From Muricoccus nepalensis (GTDB lineage: Bacteria > Pseudomonadota > Alphaproteobacteria > Acetobacterales > Acetobacteraceae): a stretch of 64,000 nucleotides of DNA. The DNA lies in NCBI RefSeq assembly GCF_006438825.1, contig NZ_RCZP01000008.1, forward strand, positions 17,051 through 81,050, read 5' to 3'. Numbering within the stretch: position 1 is the first letter of the stretch; each line of letters starts with the position of its first letter. The translations under genes and the position numbers were made by a program. This document shows, piece by piece, positions 1 through 8,101 of this stretch. The notes beneath the pieces were generated by a model. The model saw nothing but the letters and a program-made list of their open reading frames with translations. It was not told the DNA's origin and did no database searches.

Positions 1-294
1 CTGCGCAGCCCCCGTGATCATGTTCTTCACGTAGTCGGCGTGGCCCGGGCAGTCCACGTGCGCGTAGTGCCGGTTCGCCGTCTCGTACTCCACGTGCGCG
101 GTCGAGATCGTGATCCCGCGCGCCCGCTCCTCCGGCGCCTTGTCGATCTGGTCGTACGCCGTGAACGACGCGCCCCCCGACTTCGCCAGGACCTTCGTGA
201 TCGCCGCCGTCAGCGACGTCTTGCCATGGTCCACGTGACCAATGGTCCCGATGTTGCAGTGCGGCTTGTTCCGCTCGAACTTCGCCTTACCCAT
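1..294 (-). CDS. tuf: Elongation factor Tu, N-terminal part (gene runs off the window)
   Basis: GTPase that delivers aminoacyl-tRNA to the ribosome in the cytoplasm. The first 98 codons are present, reading leftwards from an ATG at 294. The start reads [20 protein letters not shown]. The G1 motif [14 protein letters not shown], the switch I segment [16 protein letters not shown] and the G3 motif [12 protein letters not shown] follow in the right order. The rest lies left of base 1. It is a housekeeping gene and therefore marks chromosomal backbone next to the accessory DNA that fills the rest of the window. Only a 190-base gap separates it from the broken tRNA-Gly upstream, consistent with the common tRNA-Tyr/tRNA-Gly/tuf arrangement. 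Confidence 0.97.
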   Translation of the reverse strand, partial: MGKAKFERNKPHCNIGTIGHVDHGKTSLTAAITKVLAKSGGASFTAYDQIDKAPEERARGITISTAHVEYETANRHYAHVDCPGHADYVKNMITGAAQ

Positions 295-485
295 GATCCG
301 TCCCGTCCTGTCCCTGCCGGGGGCCTGCGCCCCGCGCCTGCGCCGCAGGCTGTTTCAACGCGCCTGCCGTGCAGGCTTTCCCCCTCGCCGCCGCCCGCCG
401 GGCGGTGGCCGAATGAGGCTGATATGGTGCTGAAGGAGGCTTCTTCTCAGGCCACGCCGCCCCGGGTGGTCGCCGGGGAAGCGGC

Positions 486-530
486 TGGAGCGGGTGACGG
501 GAATCGAACCCGCACAGCCAGCTTGGAAAC
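486..530 (-). other. 3' half of a tRNA-Gly gene; probable attachment-site remnant
   Basis: Read on the minus strand, this starts in the anticodon loop (TTTCCAA, anticodon UCC) and continues through the 3' anticodon stem, variable loop, T arm (GCGGG TTCGATT CCCGT), acceptor strand CACCCGC, U73 and an encoded CCA at 488-486. Upstream of the anticodon loop (531-620) there is no D arm, no matching 5' anticodon stem and no GCGGGTG acceptor strand, so no complete tRNA can fold. Tyrosine recombinases of integrative elements often use the anticodon-to-3'-end part of a tRNA gene as core site and leave such a duplicate at one end. The disruption is seen directly; the att interpretation is inference. 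Confidence 0.65.
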
Positions 531-760
531 GGGTAATGCGCCGCCCACATGTCCAAGTGCCTGCTCCATCTACCTGAAACCGCACTTGGACGTTTTCCTG
601 TCCAACCCGCCTCTGCCCTGTCCTCACATCGCCGCATCAAGAGAAGCATACCTGAACACACTGGGAACTGCCATGATGTCCACGCAACCTCTTGCCCGGT
701 GCCCGGCGGGCGTCTAACAAGGCGCCCGATAGCGGTCAACGAAATCGAAACCGTATCAAT

Positions 761-833
761 GCGGACGTAACTCAGTTGGTAGAGTGCAAGATTTCCAATC
801 TTGATGTCGCGGGTTCGAGCCCCGTCGTCCGCT
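761..833 (+). tRNA. tRNA-Gly (anticodon UCC)
   Basis: A full cloverleaf can be drawn: acceptor stem GCGGACG/CGTCCGC, D arm ACTC-AGTTGGTA-GAGT, anticodon arm CAAGA-TTTCCAA-TCTTG with anticodon TCC, T arm GCGGG-TTCGAGC-CCCGT and discriminator U73, as usual for tRNA-Gly. CCA is not encoded (the gene is followed by GATACG), unlike the broken copy at 486-530, which does encode CCA. The two are on opposite strands and their stems differ, so this is a different gene rather than the displaced 5' half. It may be carried by the element, supplying the isoacceptor whose gene was disrupted. Confidence 0.92.
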
Positions 834-2437
834 GATACGATAACGCAACGATTTGATTGTTGACTTCCCTTGCCAGATCCAAGCGATCTACCACCGACCG
901 GGAGGAAGCGGGGCTCTGCCCCCGCCACCGCAATGCGGCGGCTCCCCCGGGATACAGGGCACAGAAACGGGCAAGGGTGCCACTCCCCGCAAGCGGGCGT
1001 CCTCGGCACCGACCAGCGCCCTTCCATAACAAGACGCCTTGCTCAGAGCAGGACGTCGGAAGCTCTCCCTGATCGGGTTCACTGCCAGGGCAGACTACGA
1101 AGCCAGCCAAGAACGGCATATATATCGAGCCTTGATCCCTGCGTTTGGGCCGGGCGTCCTTTCAAACTTCAGGGCTCGACCACTTCGCACTTCTATTACC
1201 TTCCCCAGCACAGACATCTCATGCGTGACAGGCCCTCCCCCTGGACCGTCAACCGCCAGCTTACCCAGAAATCGTGGTCTCGCTTTAGAAGATCAGCGGA
1301 GTCGTCCGGCTGGTTCAGCAATCCAATACTTTTCTAGATGCGAACACCACCCGTTTTCGGGTTGTCGTTATTAGTGATACTTCTCGGCTCCGTCTACGAT
1401 CAGGGTTAACCAGGGCAATTTAATCAGAGAGGCAACTCCCTTTATTGAGGGCTTTCGGGCCAACCCAAAATCACCACGAGGCTGCGGCGCGCGCTGTATT
1501 CCCCATCAAAGAAGACGTCGGCAGCCAAGCCCTGGCCCCTCGAAAAACTATCCACGATGCCTCGATGCAGTTGGGAGAGCCGTCTTCCTCTAGGGCGTAA
1601 CGAGAAATGCTCCTCGTCAGGGAGGTAACCCGCGCCACAGTTTGTGTAGGCGCGTTAGGAAGTCATTTTCATACATTCATGCACCTTAGAAACAGCGAGA
1701 ATGCCACGTAGCTTCCTTCAGGTGCCATGCCTGCACTGTTTAAAAAAAATGAATTGACAACTCCCTCGGCCGCGAAATCCTGCTAATCCTCCCGCGTCTG
1801 GATAGAAACAATAGGATGGGGGCAGATGGTTTTCTGCATGACGGTTAGAAGCACTGCCAACCGCTCCTGGAAGTCTTTGTCCGACGATCCGTGGGGTTCT
1901 GGGCTGCAGCAAACATGCATTCCTCCAACGAACGGCCCATTTGACGCCGTTTGAAACCGGGTAAACAGCAATTAATGCGATAACAGGGCCAGCGTGGTAC
2001 GAACACGTACAACCGATACAGGTCCTAGGAGTCGAGCAATTGGTTACACCTCACGCAGCGTCATACGGCGGCGGTCACCAGCATAGACCGCATTAGAGTT
2101 CCCAACTGGCCTAAGGTTCCGGGTTACTCAGCGAGGTGACCGATACAGGGGTCTGGAAAACGGACCTTAGAGAGACCTTGGAACGACCATGGAACTCCGG
2201 CCACCAGAGATGTTGACGGCTCCTATTAAAGGCATGCAGTCTGCTTGGGCGGACCCCAGGGATGGATAGGCCGCGCACGGAAACGGGGGCGCCGTCGGGC
2301 AGACCGACGGTGCCTCTACGTTTAAGCCGGGTTACTACAGGCGAAATAGCGCCTTCAGCACCACCAGGGTCTTCATCGCGATTCCCTGACCATCACCAAG
2401 GGCCCGGTCGTGATCCCGACATCCAGGCTGGGCGCCC
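834..2437. other. Gene-poor stretch between tRNA-Gly and the nuclease-like gene
   Basis: No reading frame in about 1.6 kb gives a recognisable protein. The open frames are short and overlap on both strands. A GC hairpin (GCGGGG, six-base loop, CCCCGC, 908-925) lies about 75 bases after the tRNA and could end its transcript. The stretch contains AT-richer patches (around 1400-1450 and 1660-1760). It looks like decayed or non-coding DNA at the end of an island; no integrase gene is visible here. Confidence 0.5.
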
Positions 2438-4135
2438 TTAACCAGAGAAAAGGGCCGGACGTGGATCAGCCATATCCAACGGGTCCCCAAAATGGCTTCC
2501 CAGGTAACGAACCACGGCTGGGGTCGCCCGGTGGGGGCAAATGATAACAAACAGGAGCAGCATTACCGGGTCGGACCGCAGGCGTTCGGGCACCTCTGGC
2601 GTTGCGAAGTCCTCCGCCGCTGCTTGCATGTCAGCCCAGTCTCCCCGCGGGGGTAGGATGATCTCATCGTCCCTCCCCTCTTCGCTCCTGACGAGACAGA
2701 ACTGCCAGGGGTGCCGCGGGACGAACGAACGGTGGATCAGTCGGGTAAAGCCAGGCCAGATCTCCTTGCAGAAGGCCTTTCGATCAAGCCGCACGAGCAG
2801 GTGCATAAGCCCCATTGCAGAAAACGAGTGCTTCCCTGGGTCATCACCTTCGAGAGGATCACCGAGCCCCGGCAAGTAGGCTACGTTTGTGTGTCGGATG
2901 ACCTCGTCAGCCCCATAGTATGGAGGAGTCAGTGGCGTTGCTCCCTCCATTCCAAGCTGCGCCCGAACTACGTGCTCCAGGACTGCTTCGAGTAGATCAT
3001 AACGGATGGAGCCGTGAGGCAGTGTGACGATACCCCAAAACTGGGTGAGGAGCTGAGGGATACCCGCTTCTCCCCAGAGTCCGCTGGCGGTGATTTCTCC
3101 GGTCATCCACTGCTCAACGTCTGTCAGCAACGCAGACCGCACATCGTCCTCTCGAAGCCAGAGGCAGTATAAAGCAGCAAGCGAAGTCACGAGCGCAGTG
3201 CGAGGTCCGATGAACTCGCTGTCTGTCCAGAGGTCACCTTCGACCAGGTCGTCACGACTGCAGACCTCTGACAGTAGGTCAACAAGGGAGGCGAGGACCG
3301 ACTTCCGGGCTGCTGCGAGCGCGTTCTCGGCTCGGGTGGCACTGCCGACACCATGCTTCTCGATCGCGGCAACCGTATAGGTAATGTAGAGGGTCCAGCC
3401 CGACAGCACGGCAAAATGGTTCTGCCGAGATGCGAAGTTCCGCATCGAGATGGAGAGCAGCATCGCCGCGCTCGAGACAAGTCTGGTCAGTTCAACAGGC
3501 GGGATCGTTGCGTCGCCCTCCAGGCCGTAAATGTCCGCGAGCAGGGCATGAACCTTCGGCATCGGGAGTATGTCGTCCCCCCGGTGCCCCAGCATCGCGA
3601 CAACGCCTTCCAGGCCAGAGACACTAAACGGCCAGAGAGACGTACCGGTACCGCACGCCATGGCAATCAGTTCCCCGCGCGTGACAACCTTTAGCGCCTC
3701 GTCTCCATATCCATTGCGACGCCACGTCTCGTTCATTTGCGCGATCAGGAGGATGACGTCCTCCTCTACCATCCCATTCGTCACGAGATAACTACGGTGT
3801 TGAACGGCAGGCAGTCCCGGGTATGGAATTGCTGTGGTGACCAACTCCTGCAGCTGCTCCAGTATCTCGCGGAACTGGGTACGGTTCAGGCGGCCACCTG
3901 GGTTGCCCTTGAGTTGGTAGGCGCAAGGGATCCCGTCCGGGGCAACGGAAATGACGTCCTTGCCAAACTCAAGAGGTCCATGCCTGGTGCTGTGCAGGAC
4001 CCGGTGTCCCTCGCTGACCAGCATCTGGACAAACCCAGGTTGGTAGCCTCGCTCGCTCGCGCTATCCAACCAGAGTTCTATCAGCCTCTCGTGCAATCCA
4101 CGCACTCCGCTTTTGGGCGATAATTTCGTCAGCAC
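2438..4135 (-). CDS. Putative PD-(D/E)XK-type nuclease-like protein, possible defence effector
   Basis: A 565-residue protein with no signal peptide. The first ~170 residues resemble the restriction-endonuclease fold: a helix with EGHRVLHSTRHGPLEFGKDV (residues ~44-63), where E and the GKD aspartate could be active-site acids, followed by YQLKGN (~73-78), which fits the QxK variant of the third motif. A later strand reads SYLVTNGMVEEDV. The remaining ~390 residues are mostly helical and unrecognised, perhaps a sensor or assembly region. Its N-terminus overlaps the upstream gene by 74 bases, suggesting coupled translation. A GTG at codon 11 is an alternative start. The nuclease assignment is motif-level inference; defence context is suggested by island location and by the Abi and PIN genes elsewhere in the window. 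Confidence 0.65.
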   Translation of the reverse strand: MLTKLSPKSGVRGLHERLIELWLDSASERGYQPGFVQMLVSEGHRVLHSTRHGPLEFGKDVISVAPDGIPCAYQLKGNPGGRLNRTQFREILEQLQELVTTAIPYPGLPAVQHRSYLVTNGMVEEDVILLIAQMNETWRRNGYGDEALKVVTRGELIAMACGTGTSLWPFSVSGLEGVVAMLGHRGDDILPMPKVHALLADIYGLEGDATIPPVELTRLVSSAAMLLSISMRNFASRQNHFAVLSGWTLYITYTVAAIEKHGVGSATRAENALAAARKSVLASLVDLLSEVCSRDDLVEGDLWTDSEFIGPRTALVTSLAALYCLWLREDDVRSALLTDVEQWMTGEITASGLWGEAGIPQLLTQFWGIVTLPHGSIRYDLLEAVLEHVVRAQLGMEGATPLTPPYYGADEVIRHTNVAYLPGLGDPLEGDDPGKHSFSAMGLMHLLVRLDRKAFCKEIWPGFTRLIHRSFVPRHPWQFCLVRSEEGRDDEIILPPRGDWADMQAAAEDFATPEVPERLRSDPVMLLLFVIICPHRATPAVVRYLGSHFGDPLDMADPRPALFSG

Positions 4136-4658
4136 GTTGCCTGAGATCTGGGTCCGAAGCCAGGCGCGCGACTTCAGCCTCTACGGCATCTCTCTGCGAC
4201 GGAGCGACCACCATCGTGGGAAGCTGAGCTCTGCCATCCTGATCGAAGGGGATCTCCATTCGGCGCCACGTCTCGAGGATGAGTTCAGCCGTCATGGGCT
4301 TACCAGCGGCGTCCACCTCAGTTCCAGCTTCGCGGGAGGCTTCCTCAAGAGTCTCGAAGGCGTGGGCAGATTGCCCCTGTGCCAGTTGCTCAGCGACACC
4401 GCGCAACTGCGCCAGGATCTCGGGAATGGTGAGCTTGGAGAATTCGTCGACTCTGACCGCCATTTCGCCTGAAATCGGGGAGAACTTTGGGGAGTGTGAG
4501 GTGCCATCGGCTCGGCGGATGGCCATGCTGTCACCCTCATGCACTCTGGCCCTAGGGATTTCAGCCAGGAAGCCAGACTTGGCAGTTACCTCAGCCTTGA
4601 TGAAATTGATGAACGCCGTGCCTATGGCGTCCTTGGTCTCGGGCCAGTCGGGCAGCAT
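4062..4658 (-). CDS. Uncharacterised protein encoded with the nuclease-like gene
   Basis: A 198-residue soluble protein beginning MLPDWPETKDAIGTAFINFI. I do not recognise the family. It has an N-terminal segment, a central helical part (EFSKLTIPEILAQLRGVAEQ) and a charged, helical C-terminus ending READRTLVG. The ATG at 4658 was preferred to the longer upstream reading because the extension is rich in Pro/Arg/Ser and overlaps another frame. The 3' end overlaps the start of the nuclease-like gene, so the two are probably one operon and may act together as accessory/immunity protein and effector. Confidence 0.6.
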   Translation of the reverse strand: MLPDWPETKDAIGTAFINFIKAEVTAKSGFLAEIPRARVHEGDSMAIRRADGTSHSPKFSPISGEMAVRVDEFSKLTIPEILAQLRGVAEQLAQGQSAHAFETLEEASREAGTEVDAAGKPMTAELILETWRRMEIPFDQDGRAQLPTMVVAPSQRDAVEAEVARLASDPDLRQRADEIIAQKRSAWIAREADRTLVG

Positions 4659-5073
4659 AGGGCGTCTCCGGAGGCAGTGGCGGCCTTGTCGCGATGAGCA
4701 TGGTATCCCACCCCTTGGTCCGGAGATACCGATCGTCCTTGCTGACTGTGGCTCTGGGCGCCGCAATCGCGGCATCGAGTTGGAGCTGCTCCCCTGGTGA
4801 ATACCGGCATTCCAACGCACCATCGCGGAGCATCTTCCCAACCTGCCAGCGGGCACGGGCGAACAGGTCTGGCAGCCAAGCTGCGCGGTCCCGAACCTTG
4901 CTCTCCCGCTCTTCCCCAGTACCGTTCAACGCTGATGCCATGGGCGCGAATTGATGTGCCGCCAAGCAGTCGTCTCTGAGCGATGCAGCGATATCCAACA
5001 ACACGCGGCGTCTGTTTATGAACAGGGCGAACCCACGCTTCAGAGGTCGTGCCGCCAGACCAAACGGCGGCAT
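4591..5073 (-). CDS. Possible small hypothetical protein upstream of the nuclease pair
   Basis: An open frame of 160 codons from an ATG at 5073 (an internal ATG at 4941 is the alternative). The later part has a natural amino-acid mix, for example RAAWLPDLFARARWQVGKML, and a G/C-leaning third position, so it may be coding. It overlaps the following gene by 68 bases. No domain is recognised and there is no clear ribosome binding site. It could be the first gene of the same operon or the degraded remnant of one. Confidence 0.35.
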   Translation of the reverse strand: MPPFGLAARPLKRGFALFINRRRVLLDIAASLRDDCLAAHQFAPMASALNGTGEERESKVRDRAAWLPDLFARARWQVGKMLRDGALECRYSPGEQLQLDAAIAAPRATVSKDDRYLRTKGWDTMLIATRPPLPPETPYAARLARDQGRHRHGVHQFHQG

Positions 5074-5233
5074 ACCAGTCGAGGTAGTGCCGCGGACACG
5101 GTTGTGGATCCGAGCCGCTGGCCCAGGGATGAGTCGACTTCCCACGCCACCTAACGGCTTTCCGTCGACACGCCGTCGACCGGCAGCGTGACCGCACTCC
5201 TTGCCGTTCCAACCCTGGATCTGCCCCAATGAT

Positions 5234-5835
5234 ATCCGAGGTTCGCCATGCGGCAGACACACCCCCGGTGCATATGAAAGGTGTCATCAGGGAGAGGAAC
5301 CCGTCATGCGCTGGAGCACCGTCGCTGTTGCGCTGGGTCTGCTGGCCGGGGTTCCCGCCTGCGCCCAGCCTCTCTACTACGGACCGGCACCTGCCTACTC
5401 GGCGTACGGTCCGGCCCCGTACCCGTATGCAGCCGCTCCACGATACTGGAGCGGGGACAGGCACCACCACCATGCGCCGCCACGCCACCACGGTTATAGT
5501 GGTCATCATGGCGGCGGACATCGCCATCATGGTGGGCATCACGGCGGCGGCCACCATGGGGGCCACCACCGCTGAGGGCGCAAACCATCGGGGTTCCGGT
5601 TCCACCTGGAGTGCGTCATGAGGTAGGTGCTCTGGACGTACTCGATGAATCGACAATGGTTGAATGGTAACGAGCAGCGTGGGTCACTGCCGACCTTTTG
5701 GTGCGGCAACTCTGGTGCTCTGGGATCCCATCCAGCCCCGGCACCGACGACTTCGGCAGGCATCCGCTGAAACCACAACAAAGGGAGTCTCGCTGGCAAT
5801 TCCTACAGGATTTTCGATCTGGGTGCCCGGCTTTA
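5234..5835 (+). repeat. Duplicated segment, copy 1 (His-rich gene plus flanks)
   Basis: This segment matches 44419-44999 over about 600 bases. It covers the short leader (GTTCGCCATGCGGC), the whole small His-rich gene and about 260 bases of downstream non-coding DNA, where strings such as CACTGCCGACCTTTTGGTGC and ACGACTTCGGCAGGC recur with scattered changes. Both copies have the same orientation, 39 kb apart. The copies are diverged, so the duplication is not recent. Downstream of the gene, to 6126, no other gene is visible. Confidence 0.75.
5306..5575 (+). CDS. Small secreted His-rich protein (copy 1)
   Basis: An 89-residue protein with a clear signal peptide (MRWSTVAVALGLLAGVPACAQ). A Tyr/Pro/Ala-rich stretch (LYYGPAPAYSAYGPAPYPY) is followed by a C-terminal tail of His-Gly repeats (GGGHRHHGGHHGGGHHGGHH). 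About a quarter of the mature chain is His, which suggests periplasmic binding of Zn, Cu, Ni or Co. The start is the ATG at 5306, preceded by GGGAGAGG with good spacing. Its paralogue at 44487-44759 is nearly identical in layout. No enzymatic domain is visible. A metal buffer in the periplasm is inference from composition and from the surrounding resistance genes. Confidence 0.85.
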   Translation: MRWSTVAVALGLLAGVPACAQPLYYGPAPAYSAYGPAPYPYAAAPRYWSGDRHHHHAPPRHHGYSGHHGGGHRHHGGHHGGGHHGGHHR

Positions 5836-6126
5836 AGGCTTTTGCGACGGCTAAATAGGTATTTGGATTTCGGAACCCTTCAGATCAACCCGACACCACA
5901 TTGAATACAGGCAATCTCCAAACGATGCACCCGAGTTCGTTATAAAAGCGGGAACCCATACTTTCCCCTGAGCGCCAAAACGTCAGGAGAGTTCTTCACT
6001 ACTGTCTCCAACGGTTGATTGAGACAACCTTGGCAAGGTAGTCCACGATCCGTAGGCCGCAAATGAATTGATGACGGCATCCAGTCACCAAACCATATAG
6101 ATGGCGACCTACGGAGGTCTGGCGGA

Positions 6127-6477
6127 CTACACAGCGAACTCGGATTGATGTCGCCCTTGAGCTTCGAGCTGGGTGAGCCAACCCGGCTTGCGCCCGCGCC
6201 CCGACCAAGTACCACCGTCTGGCCCCCGATACTTTGCCGCGACCTTCTGACCCAGATCGCTACGGGGCTTGCGTACATTAGTGCGCGGCGGCACCCCGGC
6301 TCCTACGAGGGCCTCCAGGCTCAATCCGAGAGCGGCAGCCTTTGCCGTCATCTCTTCAACCAGGGATCTACGGGCAGCCTCGGATTTCTCGGCGCACTTT
6401 GCCTGGGCATCCTCGATCAAACGGGTGAGTTCCTCAACGCTCATGCCGTCAAAATTAAACTTCGAAACTGCAGCCAT
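6127..6477 (-). CDS. H-NS family nucleoid-associated protein
   Basis: A 116-residue DNA-binding protein. Residues ~10-60 form a helical oligomerisation region (MSVEELTRLIEDAQAKCAEK). The C-terminus carries the H-NS DNA-binding signature KYRGPDGGTWSGRGRKPGWL (~83-102), with the RGR core that inserts in the minor groove of AT-rich DNA. Members of this family silence horizontally acquired genes. It is monocistronic, with AGGA 12 bases before the ATG. Genomic islands often carry their own H-NS-like gene, so it may restrain expression of the resistance genes around it; that role is inferred from family knowledge. Confidence 0.92.
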   Translation of the reverse strand: MAAVSKFNFDGMSVEELTRLIEDAQAKCAEKSEAARRSLVEEMTAKAAALGLSLEALVGAGVPPRTNVRKPRSDLGQKVAAKYRGPDGGTWSGRGRKPGWLTQLEAQGRHQSEFAV

Positions 6478-6695
6478 GAATTAGAAATTCCTGTTAAACA
6501 AGAATGAGTTTACGAAACATGCTCAAGGGCCAGACCCTGAAGCACCATTAGGCTATTGTCTATCGCGGATGAACTCAACCTTTGTGGTTCTTGAGCCCTA
6601 CTGACCGAATCGATGCCGTCATTGCCACTGGTTGGCCTGTCTACCTCCCTATCCGTAGCCAGCAGCAATTTTTGATGGTGGTACTTCCATACTGT

Positions 6696-6896
6696 TCACC
6701 GCAGATGTCGATTTCGCCTGCGCCGCTGAGGCATCGCCACGCAGAGGTATGCTTCTGCCAGGGTTGGCCCAGGTGTTTCGGCGGGCTCCAAGACTTCAAT
6801 TGCGTGGAGTAGGTGTTCTGCGACATCCAGGCGCCCTTCGGCTAGGGCATGCCTAAATGCCATTAGAATCTGCCTCGCAAGGATGATCTGCGCCAT
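6696..6896 (-). CDS. Small hypothetical protein
   Basis: A 66-residue protein starting MAQIILARQILMAFRHALAE. The N-terminal 45 residues look like two amphipathic helices (FRHALAEGRLDVAEHLLHAI), similar to a single helix-turn-helix hairpin of the TPR kind, and the tail is basic (MPQRRRRNRHLR). The ATG at 6896 has AGGA about nine bases upstream and was preferred to a longer start at 6956. No family is recognised and no role can be assigned. Confidence 0.5.
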   Translation of the reverse strand: MAQIILARQILMAFRHALAEGRLDVAEHLLHAIEVLEPAETPGPTLAEAYLCVAMPQRRRRNRHLR

Positions 6897-7137
6897 AATG
6901 ATGTCCTGGAGCAGTGGTGCACCGAAATCTCGACGTTGCCACCAGGGGAGAGTCAACCCGATCAGAGAGGCGTCATCTTTGGAGGGGCGGTCTCCAGGCT
7001 ACTCAGCCCAAAGTTTCACAGGTGCCATGCGTCACCAACCGTCCCTGACAGGGAGATGTAAGTAAGCGTCATGTAGGTTGCGCTTTGCAGCTGACATCGC
7101 GTTGGTTCGAGACGCCCATGAAGCGCGGGAACGCCCC

Positions 7138-7287
7138 ATGAATGCAAGCGTTTACGTAATTGTCCCCGCCCTGCTCATCTTCCTGGGTACAATTGGCTTC
7201 ATCCTCTGGGTTGAGATTTTAGAGATGCAGCAGGGTGAGAAGGTGCCTCCCCGATCTGGCGCACGAGAGGGTGAGCCTACTCAGTAA
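7138..7287 (+). CDS. Small single-span membrane protein
   Basis: A 49-residue protein beginning MNASVYVIVPALLIFLGTIG: one strong transmembrane helix (residues ~5-25) followed by a short charged cytoplasmic tail (EMQQGEKVPPRSG). The ATG at 7138 was chosen over one at 7078 because the extra residues are not hydrophobic and lack a ribosome site. Function is unknown. It is isolated between the small gene to the left and a convergent acetyltransferase. Confidence 0.45.
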   Translation: MNASVYVIVPALLIFLGTIGFILWVEILEMQQGEKVPPRSGAREGEPTQ

Positions 7288-7448
7288 GCATCAGCGCGGC
7301 AGCGCTAACCTTTATTGCTCCCTGGAGGTCCGGGGAACATTCACTTGGGTGCTCCCGAGCAAACGGCATCCCCTGACACCCCGCCGTCGGCACCATGCTC
7401 CAGGGGCACGGGCGAGGTTTGGCCGTGGGACATCCTACTGGGATGGCG

Positions 7449-8024
7449 TCAAACGCCCCCGTGCGGGTCTTTGCTGTCCCCTTTGGCCAACGAGCGCTGT
7501 AGCAGCACGGTGTCCAGCCATCCACCGTGCTTGCCGCCCACCGAGGAGAGCGTGCCGTTCATGCGAAAGCCAAATGCCTGATGCAGGCGTACCGAACCCT
7601 GGTTCTCGCTGTCTCCAACGACTGCAACCATCTGCCGTACTCCAACGGCTTCACACCGGATGAGGAGCTCCGCGAGGAGGAGGCGACCAATGCCTCGACC
7701 AACGACGTCATGGCGGACATAGACGGAGTTCTCGACCGTGTTCCGGTATGCAGCCCGCGGCCGGTATGCGCCTGCGTAGGCGTAGCCGAGGACGATGCCG
7801 TTGCTGTCTTCAGCAACCAGGTAGGGTAGCCCACGGTTGAGGACGTCCGCCCGCCGCCGATACATCTCCTCGGTGTCGGGCGCCTCATTTTCGAATGAGC
7901 CGGTCCCATGCAGGACGTGATGCCCATAAATCGAGGTGATGGCGCCTATGTCGCCATCCCTGGATGACCTGACATGGATGGTATCGGGGTGCCCTGAGAG
8001 GGGCGCGAGGTCCTGTGTGTGCAT
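7449..8024 (-). CDS. GNAT family N-acetyltransferase, phosphinothricin-acetyltransferase type
   Basis: A 191-residue cytoplasmic enzyme that should transfer an acetyl group from acetyl-CoA to a small amine, in this subfamily usually L-phosphinothricin, methionine sulfone or another amino-acid derivative. The family pattern is clear: ITSIYGHHVLHGTGSFE near the N-terminus, GYAYAGAYRPRAAYRNTVEN in the middle, the acetyl-CoA loop VVGRGIGRLLLAEL (Q/RxxGxG/A) and the late VVGDSENQGSVRLHQAFGF. Length is normal. It is divergent from the LysR gene at 8102, 77 bases away, so it may be that regulator's target. The substrate cannot be told from the sequence. Confidence 0.9.
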   Translation of the reverse strand: MHTQDLAPLSGHPDTIHVRSSRDGDIGAITSIYGHHVLHGTGSFENEAPDTEEMYRRRADVLNRGLPYLVAEDSNGIVLGYAYAGAYRPRAAYRNTVENSVYVRHDVVGRGIGRLLLAELLIRCEAVGVRQMVAVVGDSENQGSVRLHQAFGFRMNGTLSSVGGKHGGWLDTVLLQRSLAKGDSKDPHGGV

Positions 8025-8101
8025 ACCCCTGAGGGTGCCGTGGCCATCTCAAGGGCAAAAGGAAGTTTTCTTGATGCGCGGCATAGGCATAAGTTTTCGG
8101 C

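Noticed and set aside
486-760. Possible group I intron in tRNA-Gly rather than a broken gene
   Set aside because: Introns of this type interrupt the anticodon loop, but no tRNA 5' half (D arm and GCGGGTG) is found in 531-760, so the exon needed for splicing is missing.
870-1337. A 155-codon frame after the tRNA-Gly
   Set aside because: No ribosome site, no recognisable domain and a random-looking composition; left as part of a non-coding stretch.
4622-5656. A 344-codon minus-strand frame over the His-rich gene
   Set aside because: It is antisense to the signal-peptide-bearing His-rich gene, which has a good ribosome site and an intact paralogue; the frame is rich in Arg, Gly and Thr with no domain.
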